A stretch of DNA of 64,000 nucleotides from positions 3,224,001 to 3,288,000 of the forward strand of contig NZ_RJKE01000001.1 in the NCBI RefSeq assembly GCF_003751225.1. Reading direction: 5' to 3'. A program made the position numbers and the translations under genes. This document shows, piece after piece, positions 24,396 to 32,903 of the stretch (the stretch's first letter is position 1; every line of letters begins with the position of its first letter). The notes under the pieces were generated by a model. The model made no database searches. It saw only the letters and a program-made list of their open reading frames with translations, and was not told where the DNA came from. This DNA is from Actinocorallia herbida (lineage in GTDB: Bacteria > Actinomycetota > Actinomycetes > Streptosporangiales > Streptosporangiaceae).

Positions 24396-25610
24396 TCATC
24401 CGATGCGCAGCTCGGTGTCGAGGCCCTCGGCCTCCTCGCGGGCGCTCGGGCGCAGCGCGCACAGCTTGTCCACGATCACGCCGATGAGGTAGGTGAGGAC
24501 GAACGTGTAGCAGCCGACGGCGATGATCGCGACGATCTGCTTGCCCAGCAGGGAGATGGAGCCGCCGTAGAACAGCCCGGCGGTGGGGCTCCCGTACTTG
24601 CCGGTGGCGAAGAGCCCGAGCAGGACCACGCCGACGATGCCGCCCGCCCCGTGGATGCCCACCACGTCGAGGGTGTCGTCGTAGCCCACGGACGTCTTGA
24701 CCTCCACGGCCCAGGTGCAGACGAGGGCCACCACGATGCCGATGACCGTCGCGCCGAACAGGTTGACGTACCCGCAGGCGGGCGTGATGGCCACCAGGCC
24801 GGCGAGCGCGCCGGTGGTGCCGCCCAGGCGGGAGAACCGCCCGAACCGCCACCGCTCCAGCATCATCCAGACGAGCATCGCGACGCAGCCGCACATCATC
24901 GTGTTCACCACGGCGTTGGCCGCCAGGGCGCCGTCGGTCAGCGCGGAACCGCCGTTGAAGCCGAACCAGCCGAACCACAGCAGGCCCATGCCGGTCATGA
25001 CGAGGGTGACGTTCTTCGGCTGGGGCGGACCCTCGCGGCGGAACCGCAGGCTCGGCCCGAGCACCAGCGCCAGCGCCAGCCCGGCGATGCCCGAGTTGAG
25101 CTCGACGACCAGGCCGCCCGCGAAGTCCAGCACGCCCCACTTGTTGATCCAGCCGCCCTTGGAGAAGACCCAGTGGGCGATCGGCAGGTAGACCAGCGTC
25201 ACCCAGATGACCCCGAAGACCATCCAGGGCCCGAGCCGCACCCGGTTGGCGACCGAGCCGCTGATCAGGGCCAGCGTGATGATCGCGAAGACCAGCTGGA
25301 ACAGGGAGTAGACGTAGAGCGGGATGACGCCCTGGAGCACCGACGGGGTGGTCTTGAAGAACTCCCAGTCTCCCCAGCCGATGAGGCCCAGCCCGCCGGC
25401 GTCCTTGCCGAAGGCGAGGCCGTAGCCGTAGAGGAACCAGACGACGGTCACCACGGCGATCGACACGAAGCTCATGTAAAGAACGCTGATCAGGTTCTTC
25501 GACCGGACCATTCCGCCGTAGAACAGCGCGAGCCCCGGCGTCATGAGCAGCACCATCGCGAAGCTCACGAGCACCCATGCCGAATCCCCGGTATTCAGCC
25601 CAATCGACAT
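24396..25610 (-). CDS. amt: Ammonium transporter Amt
   Basis: A 404-residue, 11-helix ammonium channel. Family segments: DSAWVLVSFAMVLLMTPGLA, ALFYGGMVRSKNLISVLYMS, the pore His region GVLDFAGGLVVELNSGIAGL, MTGMGLLWFGWFGFNGGSAL, and the second pore His region DVVGIHGAGGIVG. The Trp-Phe-Gly-Trp and twin-His elements suggest a working channel. Actinomycetes usually have glnK and glnD directly downstream of amt; here a YoaK-type gene follows instead, so the usual PII partner must be elsewhere. It lies at the far end of the urea cluster and would retrieve leaked ammonia. Confidence 0.96.
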   Translation of the reverse strand: MSIGLNTGDSAWVLVSFAMVLLMTPGLALFYGGMVRSKNLISVLYMSFVSIAVVTVVWFLYGYGLAFGKDAGGLGLIGWGDWEFFKTTPSVLQGVIPLYVYSLFQLVFAIITLALISGSVANRVRLGPWMVFGVIWVTLVYLPIAHWVFSKGGWINKWGVLDFAGGLVVELNSGIAGLALALVLGPSLRFRREGPPQPKNVTLVMTGMGLLWFGWFGFNGGSALTDGALAANAVVNTMMCGCVAMLVWMMLERWRFGRFSRLGGTTGALAGLVAITPACGYVNLFGATVIGIVVALVCTWAVEVKTSVGYDDTLDVVGIHGAGGIVGVVLLGLFATGKYGSPTAGLFYGGSISLLGKQIVAIIAVGCYTFVLTYLIGVIVDKLCALRPSAREEAEGLDTELRIG

Positions 25611-25805
25611 GCCGCGCTCCCCGTCCCTGGCCGTTTCCCAAGATCATGGCCCCGGAAAGCGGCCGGAAAACGCCGAGCCAGGGCGACACGGAGGAAAATT
25701 CCCCCAAGAACCGTTGCCCGACTCCGGTTCTGTGATCGTGTGCGGGTTTCGCCGGGGCGGACGGCGGCGGGGTCCGGTGGCCTGGCCCGCCGCGCGTCCG
25801 GGCCG

Positions 25806-26288
25806 TCAGGCGCCGTCGTAGGCGGGGTCCTCGGCGCGGAGCATCCAGTACTGCTTCTCCAGCGCCGCGGTGACGGAGATGAGCAGGTCCTGGGTGACGG
25901 GGTCGGCGGTCCCGGTGTCGGAGATGCGGCCGCGCATGCGGGGGATGAGCGCGCCGTAGAGGGTCGCGAAGACCTCGAGCGCCTCGGCGACCGTGATCGG
26001 CCCCGGGGGGAACGGGCGCGGGCCGCGCGCGGCCACGGTGACGGGACGGCCGTCGGGCGAGACCCCGAGGGCGGAGGCGCGTTCGGCGACGTCGTCGGCG
26101 AACGCGCGGGTGGTCTCCACGATCTCGTCGAGGTGCAGGTGGAGCGAGCGGAAGCCGGGCCCGCGCAGGTTCCAGTGGGCCTGCTTGGCGTTCGAGGAGA
26201 GGTCGAGGAGGTCGACCAGCGAGTCCTGGAGGGCCTGGCCCGCGGTCTTCCGGTCGGCGGGGGGCAGCGGCAAGGGCAGGTCGTTCAT
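25806..26288 (-). CDS. dps: Dps-family ferritin-like protein
   Basis: A 160-residue miniferritin. The family's ferroxidase segments are recognisable: NAKQAHWNLRGPGFRSLHLH (about residues 33-52) and LDEIVETTRAFADDVAERAS, with SVTAALEKQYWMLRA near the C-terminus. Dps proteins oxidise and store iron and can coat DNA under stress. The N-terminus is short and not strongly basic, so DNA binding is uncertain. AAGGAC precedes the ATG at 26288. The DUF2630 gene lies just upstream on the same strand, so the two are probably co-transcribed. Confidence 0.92.
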   Translation of the reverse strand: MNDLPLPLPPADRKTAGQALQDSLVDLLDLSSNAKQAHWNLRGPGFRSLHLHLDEIVETTRAFADDVAERASALGVSPDGRPVTVAARGPRPFPPGPITVAEALEVFATLYGALIPRMRGRISDTGTADPVTQDLLISVTAALEKQYWMLRAEDPAYDGA

Positions 26289-26335
26289 GGCGGAGTCCTT
26301 CGCGTAGGGGAGGTCGATGGGAAGCGGCGAAAGGC

Positions 26336-26563
26336 TCACTGGACGTAGTCCTTCACCTGGGAGGCGGGGCGGACCTGCGCGGCGGAGGGGTCCGCGCCGA
26401 ACTCGCGGAGGGCGCGCCGCCGGCGCAGGAGGTCCCAGCACTGGTCGAGCTCGAGCTCCAGCGCGCGCAGGCGGTGCACGGTCCCGCCCTGCGGGGCGCT
26501 GCGCAGCGCGTGCTCCTCGGCGAGGACCTCGTGGACGCGCTCGAGGATGCTTTGGTCGTTCAT
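26336..26563 (-). CDS. DUF2630-family small protein
   Basis: A 75-residue, highly charged helical protein. Its opening NDQSILERVHEVLAEEHALR and the later LELELDQCWDLLRRRRALRE fit the DUF2630 family found in actinomycetes; function is unknown. A start at 26563 matches the family N-terminus, but an in-frame ATG at 26590 (adding PPLDWSA) overlaps the stop of a tiny upstream frame by ATGA and cannot be excluded. Pairing with Dps on the same strand suggests a stress-related role. This is inference only. Confidence 0.85.
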   Translation of the reverse strand: MNDQSILERVHEVLAEEHALRSAPQGGTVHRLRALELELDQCWDLLRRRRALREFGADPSAAQVRPASQVKDYVQ

Positions 26564-26586
26564 GGCACTCCAATCGAGGGGAGGTG

Positions 26587-26730
26587 TCATCGGGCGGTCC
26601 CCTTCCCGGCGCGGGCGGCGTGCGACGCGGTCGGCGCGCGGCCCGGCGACGTCGGTCCGTACGGCGGGAACCCGGGGAGCGGCACGACGGGCGCGGCTCC
26701 CGTGCTCCGCGCCGCTCTCACGTCCGGCAT
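26587..26730 (-). CDS. Possible small Pro/Ala-rich ORF
   Basis: A 47-codon frame (MPDVRAARSTGAAPVVPLPG, and so on to GKGTAR) with a GGAGCGGAGGG just before its ATG and an ATGA link to the alternative DUF2630 start. No family is recognised and it could be chance. Apart from this I see nothing in 26564-26940. Confidence 0.2.
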   Translation of the reverse strand: MPDVRAARSTGAAPVVPLPGFPPYGPTSPGRAPTASHAARAGKGTAR

Positions 26731-26940
26731 GGGCCCTCCGCTCCGGCGCCGTCCGGACCGTCCGGGCGGCATCCCACCACGGTGGCCCGGGAGGACCCCG
26801 CAGGGCATGACATGAATGAGTGAGATCGTGGGGTCCGCGGTGCGGCGGCGCGGTCGAGGAGCGGCCGGTGTACAGCCGTGTAGTCCTCGCCACCTGCCTT
26901 GGCCGGTCGGCGGGAGCGGAACGCGTGGGAAGGGGATCGG

Positions 26941-27954
26941 ATGACGGGCGGGGCACAGTGGCCGAGTCGGCTGCGGATCGCGCAGGCGCCGATGGCGGGC
27001 GGGGCGGCCACGCCCGAACTCGTCGCCGCCGTGTGCGGGGCGGGCGGTCTGGGCTTCCTCGCCGCCGGCTACAGGTCCGCGGCGGCGATGCGGGAGGAGA
27101 TCGCGCGCACACGGCGGCTCACCTCGGGCGCGTTCGGCGTGAACGTGTTCCTGCCGACGGCCGACGCCGCCGACGCGGAGGCCGTGTCGGCCTACGGGGC
27201 CGTGGTCGAGCCGGAGGCGCGCAGGCTCGGCGTGGGCCTGGGGACGCCCGCCGGGGGAGACGACGACTACCCGGCGAAGATCGAGGCGCTGCTCGCCGAT
27301 CCGCCCGCGGTCGTCGGCTTCACGTTCGGCCGTCCGGATCCCGAGGCGGTCCGGCTGCTGCGGGAGCGCGGGGTCCTGGTCCTCGCGACGGTCACGTCGG
27401 CGGAGGAGGCGCGGCAGGTCGAGGGCGTCGACGCGCTGTGCGTGCAGGGGGCCGAGGCGGGAGGGCACCGGGGCTCCTTCGCGAACGGCCCGCTGGAGGG
27501 GGTCCCGCTGGACCGGCTGCTGCGCGAGGTCCGCGCGGCGGTGCGGCTACCGCTCGTCGCCGCGGGCGGCCTCGCCACGGGCCGGGACGTCGCCCGCGCG
27601 CTCGCCGCCGGAGCCGACGCGGCGATGGCCGGGACCGCCTTCCTCCTGTGCCCGGAGAGCGGCACCGGCGCCACCCATCGGCGCGCCCTCACCGACCCGG
27701 CGTACGACCGCACCGCGATGACCCGGGCGTTCACCGGGCGGCCCGCCCGCGGCCTGGCCAACCGCTTCCTCGACGCCTACTCGGCGCTGGCGCCCGCGGC
27801 CTACCCGCAGGTCCACCATCTGACGTCCCCGCTCCGCAAGGCCGCCGCAGCCCAGGGCGACGCCGACGCCCTGCACCTCTGGGCCGGGACCTCCTGGCGC
27901 GGTGCCCGAGCCGTCCCGGCGGCCGAGGTGGTGGCGGAACTCGCCGGCTCCTGA
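26941..27954 (+). CDS. Nitronate monooxygenase-type FMN enzyme
   Basis: A 337-residue TIM-barrel flavoprotein of the 2-nitropropane dioxygenase/nitronate monooxygenase family. Key segments: IAQAPMAGGAATPELVAAVC at the N-terminus, SGAFGVNVFLP, VQGAEAGGHRGSF (FMN and active-site His region), LPLVAAGGLATGRDVARALA (FMN phosphate loop) and GTAFLLCPES. The enzyme would oxidise toxic alkyl nitronates to carbonyl plus nitrite, although the family also includes enoyl reductases. The start at 26941 follows GGAAGGGGA. It is convergent with the STAS gene, 17 bases apart. Confidence 0.92.
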   Translation: MTGGAQWPSRLRIAQAPMAGGAATPELVAAVCGAGGLGFLAAGYRSAAAMREEIARTRRLTSGAFGVNVFLPTADAADAEAVSAYGAVVEPEARRLGVGLGTPAGGDDDYPAKIEALLADPPAVVGFTFGRPDPEAVRLLRERGVLVLATVTSAEEARQVEGVDALCVQGAEAGGHRGSFANGPLEGVPLDRLLREVRAAVRLPLVAAGGLATGRDVARALAAGADAAMAGTAFLLCPESGTGATHRRALTDPAYDRTAMTRAFTGRPARGLANRFLDAYSALAPAAYPQVHHLTSPLRKAAAAQGDADALHLWAGTSWRGARAVPAAEVVAELAGS

Positions 27955-27971
27955 CGCTCGGTGGCGCACGC

Positions 27972-28466
27972 TCAGGCGGTCCGCAGGACGCCGCCGACGG
28001 AGGTGTCCCGGGCCCGGCCGAGGGGCGCGACGGGACGGTCTCCGGCCGCCCGGTCCCAGCGGGGCGCGGACGAGGAAGGGTGCCGCGCCACGATGAACAG
28101 ACCGGGCACCTTGTCCCAGCCGACGAGCCGGAGCACCCGCACCAGGTGGGGCGCGACCGAGCAGAGCACGAGTTCGCGGCCCTCTTCGCCGAGGCGCCGC
28201 GCCGCCTCGGCGAACAGCCGCAGCCCCTCGAGGCCGCAGAAGTCCACGGTCGCGAGGTCGAGGTAGATCTCGCGGTTCCCGTGGCGCACCGCGGCGTCGA
28301 CGGCCTCCGCGACCTCTCCGATGGTGCAGGAGTCGATGTCGCCGAAGAACCGGAGTCCCGACCGGCCCGCGAAGGCGGTGATCCGCAGCAGCGCGGAGTC
28401 CGAGACGACCGCGCCGTCCGGCGCGTCCGAGCCGAGCACCTTGTCCGTGTTCGTGATGAGTTCCAT
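27972..28466 (-). CDS. STAS-domain protein (anti-sigma-factor-antagonist-like)
   Basis: A 164-residue protein with a single STAS domain (about residues 27-130). IYLDLATVDFCGLEGLRLFA is the conserved strand and helix. Where classical antagonists have a phosphorylatable Ser in the D-S-S-G motif, this has C-G-L-E-G, so switching by Ser phosphorylation is unlikely. An extension of ~35 residues rich in Arg and Pro follows. GGGAGG precedes the ATG at 28466. No partner anti-sigma kinase is adjacent. Confidence 0.88.
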   Translation of the reverse strand: MELITNTDKVLGSDAPDGAVVSDSALLRITAFAGRSGLRFFGDIDSCTIGEVAEAVDAAVRHGNREIYLDLATVDFCGLEGLRLFAEAARRLGEEGRELVLCSVAPHLVRVLRLVGWDKVPGLFIVARHPSSSAPRWDRAAGDRPVAPLGRARDTSVGGVLRTA

Positions 28467-28590
28467 GTCCGTGCCTCCCGTTCGGTGTGCGACCCATTTT
28501 CCGCAGGCCGACGCCGGACGGCATCGTGCGAACGATTGATAGTTCAACCGAACTCGCGTCCCACCGGACCCGCCCGCGCCCAGCGGGGCG

Positions 28591-30249
28591 TCAGGATTCG
28601 GGGGGCTTGGGGAGGGGGGTGGTGAGGTGGACGATGGGGAGGGCGCCGTCGGTCCGGCGTTGGCGGAGCGCCTTCTTGTCGAGTTTGCCGACGCTGGTGA
28701 GGGGGATCTCGGGGACGAAGGACCAGTATTCGGGGATCCACCAGCGGGCGACCTTGCCGGTGAGCCAGGTGCGGAGTGTCTCGCCGTCCAGGTCGGCGCC
28801 TTCGCGGGTGACGACGATGGCACAGGGTCGTTCGTCCCACTTGGGGTCGGGGACGCCGATGACGGTGGCCATGGTGACGTCGGGGTGGGCGGCGATGGCG
28901 TTCTCGAGTTCGACCGAGGAGACCCACTCGCCGCCGGACTTGATGACGTCCTTCGCCCGGTCGGTGATGCGGACGTGGCCTTCGTCGTCGAGGGTGCCGA
29001 TGTCGCCGGTGCGGAGCCAGCCGTCGTGGAACTTGTCGCCGTCGTCGTCGCCGAGGTAGCGGCCGGTGATCCACGGGCCGCGCAGTTCGAACTCACCGAT
29101 CGTGGCGCCGTCGGCGGGCAGGATCTCCAGCGTCTCGGGGTCGGCGATGCGGACCTCGACGCCGGGCGACACCCGGCCCTGCGACAGCCGCCGGGACATC
29201 GCGGTCTCCGGGTCGGTGCCGCGCGGCGTCTTGGCGACGGTGACGAGCGGGGACGTCTCGGTCATCCCCCAGCCCTGCACGATCGAGACGCCGACCTCCT
29301 CGAAGCCCTCCACGAGGGCGCGGGAGACCGCGGCGCCGCCGATGATCACCGCGCGCAGGGCGCTCAGGTCGTGGCCGGGCTCGGCGCGCACGACGGTGAG
29401 GACGTCGTTCCAGACGGTCGGGACGCCGTTGGCGAAGGTGACCTTCTGTTCTTCGACGGCGCGGACGATGTTGGGGGCGTTGAGGAACCTGTCGAGCAGG
29501 ACGATGTCCGCGCCGAACCACCAGCAGGTGTAGGGGTATCCCCAGGCGTTGGCGTGGAACATGGGGACGACGATCAGGTTGCGGTCGTCGAAGCCGATGT
29601 TCACCGCGTTGTAGGTGCCCTGCGACATCGAGTGGATCGCGATCGACCGGTGGGAGTAGGCGACGCCCTTGGGATTACCGGTCGTCCCGGTGGTGAAGCA
29701 CATGGTGGCGGCGTCGCGCTCGTCGACCTCGACCCAGGCGCGCTCCGTCGGTCTGCCTTCGAGGAGCTCGGCATAGGTGAGGACCTTCTTGCCGGACCCT
29801 TCGAAGTGGGCGGGGTCGATGGTGCCGTTCACGATCACGGTGTGGACGGTCGGGAGCTCGTCCCACAGGGGCGCCAGCGTCCCGGCCAGGGACTCGTCCA
29901 CGATCAGCACCCGGTCCTCGGCCTTGGTGATCGTGTAGACGAGCTGGTCGGGGAACAGCCTTATGTTCGCCGTCTGGAGCACCGCGCCCATCGCCGGGAC
30001 CGCGAGGTAGGCCTCCAGATGCTCCTGGTTGTTCCACATGAACGTGCCGACCCGCTGGTCCCCGGTGACCCCGAGGGCCTCGAGCCCGTGGGCGAGCTGC
30101 GCGGCCCGCCCGGCGACCTCCGCGAACGTGGACTCCCGCCACGACCCCGGCCCGGTCATCGTCACGACCTTCCGCCGTGCGTGCCACCGCCGCCCGTGCC
30201 GCAGGATCGTCGCAATGCTCAGCGGCACGTCCATCATCGTGCTCTTCAT
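28591..30249 (-). CDS. Fatty-acyl-CoA synthetase (AMP-binding, long/medium chain type)
   Basis: A 552-residue adenylate-forming ligase that would activate a carboxylic acid with ATP and CoA. The P-loop-like motif MCFTTGTTGNPKGVAYSHRS is at about residues 175-194, the A5 motif WGMTETSPLV at about 320, the A7 motif GWLRTGDIG at about 415, and the A10 Lys in TSVGKLDKKALRQ near the C-terminus. The overall style matches FadD-type long- or medium-chain synthetases. The ATG at 30249 follows GGGGAGG. The STAS gene is downstream and a divergent or intergenic 250-base stretch without genes is upstream. Confidence 0.95.
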   Translation of the reverse strand: MKSTMMDVPLSIATILRHGRRWHARRKVVTMTGPGSWRESTFAEVAGRAAQLAHGLEALGVTGDQRVGTFMWNNQEHLEAYLAVPAMGAVLQTANIRLFPDQLVYTITKAEDRVLIVDESLAGTLAPLWDELPTVHTVIVNGTIDPAHFEGSGKKVLTYAELLEGRPTERAWVEVDERDAATMCFTTGTTGNPKGVAYSHRSIAIHSMSQGTYNAVNIGFDDRNLIVVPMFHANAWGYPYTCWWFGADIVLLDRFLNAPNIVRAVEEQKVTFANGVPTVWNDVLTVVRAEPGHDLSALRAVIIGGAAVSRALVEGFEEVGVSIVQGWGMTETSPLVTVAKTPRGTDPETAMSRRLSQGRVSPGVEVRIADPETLEILPADGATIGEFELRGPWITGRYLGDDDGDKFHDGWLRTGDIGTLDDEGHVRITDRAKDVIKSGGEWVSSVELENAIAAHPDVTMATVIGVPDPKWDERPCAIVVTREGADLDGETLRTWLTGKVARWWIPEYWSFVPEIPLTSVGKLDKKALRQRRTDGALPIVHLTTPLPKPPES

Positions 30250-30500
30250 CGTGGCCTCCCCGTCCTCAGTACTCGCCGATAAATCGGTCACTCGACACTA
30301 GTGATGGCGTTTTCTGGACAGATGGCCGACCCGTAAGCAGCTGCTTTCGCCTGGGGGCGCCTCTGTCGGCGGGGGAAGGGCACGATCTCGGGATGCCCGC
30401 TCATGGTCCCGGATCACCATGTGGAAACAGGGCGGCAGGGCACGGGCTCCGTCACGGGGCGCGGAGGGGAAGTCCGGTGGCCGCCCGCGCGGCCGGCGGA

Positions 30501-30692
30501 CTACGGGACGTTCCCGCGCGGGTCGTAGGACGCGACCCCGTGCTCGGCGGCCAGGGCGCCGGCGATGCCGTCGTAGGAGGCGGCGTCGCCTGCCCCGCCG
30601 GGGATGAGGAGGAGAAGCGGGCCTTCTCCGCGTACCTCGTAGCGCAGGACGGCTCCGTCCACGTCGAGGCGTCCGGTGACGCGATCCGTCAT
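30501..30692 (-). pseudogene. Truncated alpha/beta hydrolase (N-terminal 63 residues)
   Basis: Starts like a normal alpha/beta hydrolase: LDVDGAVLRYEVRGEGPLLL, LIPGGAGDAASYDGIAGALA, then HGVASYDPRGN, where family members continue into the nucleophile elbow. Instead VP-stop follows. The remaining ~200 residues are not found in the 250 bases downstream in any frame. The start overlaps the stop of the TetR gene (ATGA), so it was once the regulated partner. I read it as a decayed gene. Bases 30250-30500 contain no other gene that I can support. Confidence 0.7.
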
Positions 30693-31291
30693 GACGGGTC
30701 TCCTTCGGCGGGCGAGGGCCAGTGCTCCAGGAGGGTGTGCAGGGCGTCGAGGCAGCGCGCCCACGAGTCTTCGGGCGAGCGCGAGTGCGCGAACCCTCCG
30801 GCGGCCTCCAGGGCGGTGAAGCCGTGCAGGGTGCTGCGCACGAGGCGGACGGCGTCGGTCAGGTCGGGCTCTGCGAGCGTGTAGGCGCGCAGCATCCCGT
30901 AGGTCAGCTCGACCGCACGGCGCGGCCCCGGCGCCTTGGCGGCCACCTCGGGGTCGATCCCCACGGGGATCTGGGTCGCGGTGTAGCGCCCCGGATGGTC
31001 GTGGGCGTAGCTCCGGTAGGCGTTCGCGTACGCCAGGAGGGCGTCCCGCCCGGACCGCCCGGCCATGGCCTCGGCGATCCGGATCGTCTTCTCGTCCGCC
31101 GCGAGCAGCGCGATCCGGCCGCGCAGGTCCTCCAGCCCGCGCACGTGCGCGTACAGGCTCGCGTCCTTCACTCCGAGCCGGCGCGCCAACGCCGACATCG
31201 TCACATGCTCGAGCCCGACGTCGTCGGCGAGTTCCGCCCCGGCCAGCGTCACCCGCTCGGCCGTCAATCCGGCGCGCGCCATCGGCACCAC
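30689..31291 (-). CDS. TetR/AcrR-family transcriptional regulator
   Basis: A 200-residue TetR repressor. The N-terminal HTH is AGAELADDVGLEHVTMSALA, then RRLGVKDASLYAHVRGLEDL; the C-terminal helical domain (ALLAYANAYRSYAHDHPGRY, VELTYGMLRAYTLAEPDL, STLHGFTALEAAGGF) has the WHG/TetR_C_33-like look. It is coupled to the truncated hydrolase. A 17-base palindrome and two further CCTAG half-sites lie 5-41 bases upstream of the start, so it is probably autoregulated. The ATG at 31291 is the first in frame; 31282 is an alternative. Confidence 0.92.
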   Translation of the reverse strand: MVPMARAGLTAERVTLAGAELADDVGLEHVTMSALARRLGVKDASLYAHVRGLEDLRGRIALLAADEKTIRIAEAMAGRSGRDALLAYANAYRSYAHDHPGRYTATQIPVGIDPEVAAKAPGPRRAVELTYGMLRAYTLAEPDLTDAVRLVRSTLHGFTALEAAGGFAHSRSPEDSWARCLDALHTLLEHWPSPAEGDPS

Positions 31292-31315
31292 CCATTCCTA
31301 GACTCCCTAGAACAT

Positions 31316-31332
31316 AACTAGGGGTCCTAGTT
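31316..31332. promoter_or_regulatory. TetR operator: AACTAGG-GGT-CCTAGTT
   Basis: Perfect 7-base arms around a 3-base centre lie just upstream of the TetR gene. Extra CCTAG half-sites at about 31297 and 31306 surround the start. The cluster suits binding of one or two dimers. Confidence 0.6.
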
Positions 31333-31537
31333 CGTGTCCAGGGATATGAGGAATTGCCGGATGGGCTACGGACGTCACCGGACGGAGGGGGAGGCGGCAC
31401 CGTTGGTTCTCCGTCTTGACGAGGACTCGCAGCGCGATCAGATCACTCGTGCGAGTGATGACGGGTGGTGCGCCGCCGCACGACCATGGGACGAGTTCCC
31501 GATCGAGAGGGAGCCGAGCAGTGAAGGGAGTGCCGCC

Positions 31538-31771
31538 GTGCGCAAGGTCGTGATGGCCCTGGCCCTGGTCATCGGTCTGCATCTCGTGGGCCGTGCCTTC
31601 GCCGAGCCCTTCGTCATCGACATGGGCGACCCGACCACCTACCAGGCGGATTGGGGCGGCCCCACTCTCCCCGGCGTCCTCTTCGTCCACTGTGCCCCAG
31701 GCGCCGTCTCCGCCTACCTCATCACCCGGATCGCCCTCAGGAAGTTCCGCCCCATGGCGGCCGTGGGTTGA
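31538..31771 (+). CDS. Small hydrophobic membrane protein
   Basis: A 77-residue protein with two hydrophobic stretches (VVMALALVIGLHLVGRAFA and GVLFVHCAPGAVSAYLITRI) separated by DMGDPTTYQADWGGP. The first could be a signal anchor. I do not recognise a family with certainty, although such PSTYxxDWGGP proteins look conserved in actinomycetes. GTG at 31538 follows GAAGGGAG at good spacing. It is divergent from the TetR gene but 240 bases away, and precedes the deacetylase gene on the same strand. Confidence 0.6.
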   Translation: MRKVVMALALVIGLHLVGRAFAEPFVIDMGDPTTYQADWGGPTLPGVLFVHCAPGAVSAYLITRIALRKFRPMAAVG

Positions 31772-31958
31772 CCTCGCGGATCGCGGGGCGGGCAACGCCT
31801 CAGGGTGTCCCTGTTCGGCGGTCGCCTCGGACTCCTCCGGCAGCGCGGCACAACGGAGGCGCGGCCCGGGAGCGTCGTCGATGAAGTCAGGTGTTCGTGG
31901 GTGGTTAGCGGGCGTTCGGGTGTTTAGCCTGAGGGTGGTCGCGAGGAGCGGGGGACTG

Positions 31959-32870
31959 ATGCGGGGCAAGGCTGTGGGGGCGGTCGTCGCGGGGGCCGCG
32001 GTCTTGTGGGGGCTCTCCTCTCCCGCGGGGGACGGAGTCCGGGCGGTGCCTTCTCCGTCGATGGGGTCGCCGGCCCCGGGGCGGGATGCGGAAGGCGGAG
32101 CCGCCGGAGGGACGGCACCGGTGGCCCCTTCGCCGGAGGTGAGCGACGCGGGACCGGGGCCGGTGGCGCCCGCCGAAGCGGTGGAGAGCGATGCGGGAGA
32201 GGTCGAGGCGGTGGGGCCGGAGGACCGGGCGGCGGGCGATGGAGCGGGGGCGGAGAAGGTCGACTGCCGTAAGCGGAAGTGCCTGGCGTTGACGTTCGAT
32301 GACGGGCCGGGGCCGTACACGCGGGATCTGCTGCGGGTACTGCGGAAGGCCGAGGTGCGGGTGACGTTCTTCGTGGTCGGGCCGCGGGCCAGGACACGGG
32401 AAGGGGTGCTCGCGCTGGCGCACGCCGACGGGCACCAGATCGGGGTGCACACCGAGAACCATCTGGAGCTGACGAAGCTGTCGGACTCCCGGATCCATCG
32501 CGAGATCGACCGTACGCTGCGGACGATCCGGACCCAGACCGGGGAGCGGCCCGTGCTGCTGCGTCCGCCCTACGGCGCGACGAACCCACGGGTCGCGGCG
32601 CAGGCGCGCAGGCTCAAGGTCGCGCAGATCCTCTGGGACGTCGACCCGGTCGACTGGCGCGACCGCGACACCGCGGTCGTCACCCGGCGCGTCATCGCCG
32701 GGTTCCACCGCGGCGCCATCATCCTCATGCACGACATCCACCCGACGACCGTCGCCGCCGTCCCGCGCGTCCTCAAGGCCGCCGAGGCCAAGGGCTACAC
32801 CCTCGTCACCGTCTCCGAACTCCTCGGGACCACCAAGCCGGGCAAGGTCTACACCGACGCCCGCCCCTGA
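31959..32870 (+). CDS. Exported polysaccharide deacetylase (NodB domain)
   Basis: A 303-residue secreted deacetylase. An N-terminal signal (KAVGAVVAGAAVLWGLSSPA) is followed by a low-complexity Ala/Pro/Gly/Glu linker (about residues 30-105) and a NodB domain. Motif 1 is LTFDDGPGPYT (catalytic Asp pair), motif 2 is HTENHLEL (metal His), motif 3 is LRPPYGATN, then LWDVDPVDW and the catalytic His in ILMHDIHP. It probably removes N- or O-acetyl groups from peptidoglycan or a surface glycan outside the cell. The start at 31959 is chosen to give a signal peptide and follows GAGGAG; in-frame ATGs upstream exist. Confidence 0.9.
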   Translation: MRGKAVGAVVAGAAVLWGLSSPAGDGVRAVPSPSMGSPAPGRDAEGGAAGGTAPVAPSPEVSDAGPGPVAPAEAVESDAGEVEAVGPEDRAAGDGAGAEKVDCRKRKCLALTFDDGPGPYTRDLLRVLRKAEVRVTFFVVGPRARTREGVLALAHADGHQIGVHTENHLELTKLSDSRIHREIDRTLRTIRTQTGERPVLLRPPYGATNPRVAAQARRLKVAQILWDVDPVDWRDRDTAVVTRRVIAGFHRGAIILMHDIHPTTVAAVPRVLKAAEAKGYTLVTVSELLGTTKPGKVYTDARP

Positions 32871-32903
32871 CCGGCCGCCCCACCGACGACCACCCCCGAC
32901 AAG

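Noticed and set aside
25611-25805. GlnR site before amt
   Set aside because: A GAAAG-n6-GAAAA pair has the right spacing, but the GTnAC partner sites are missing, so I do not call it.
24048-26348. Very long plus-strand open frame opposite amt and dps
   Set aside because: GC-driven antisense frame over real genes on the other strand; its text is rich in Asp, His, Gly, Gln and Arg and has no family motif. The same holds for long frames opposite 28.6-30.2, 53.4-55.1 and 59.7-62.0 kb.
31334-31537. N-terminal extension of the small membrane protein
   Set aside because: The frame stays open from 31334, but the extra 68 residues are unlike a protein and GTG 31538 has a proper ribosome binding site.
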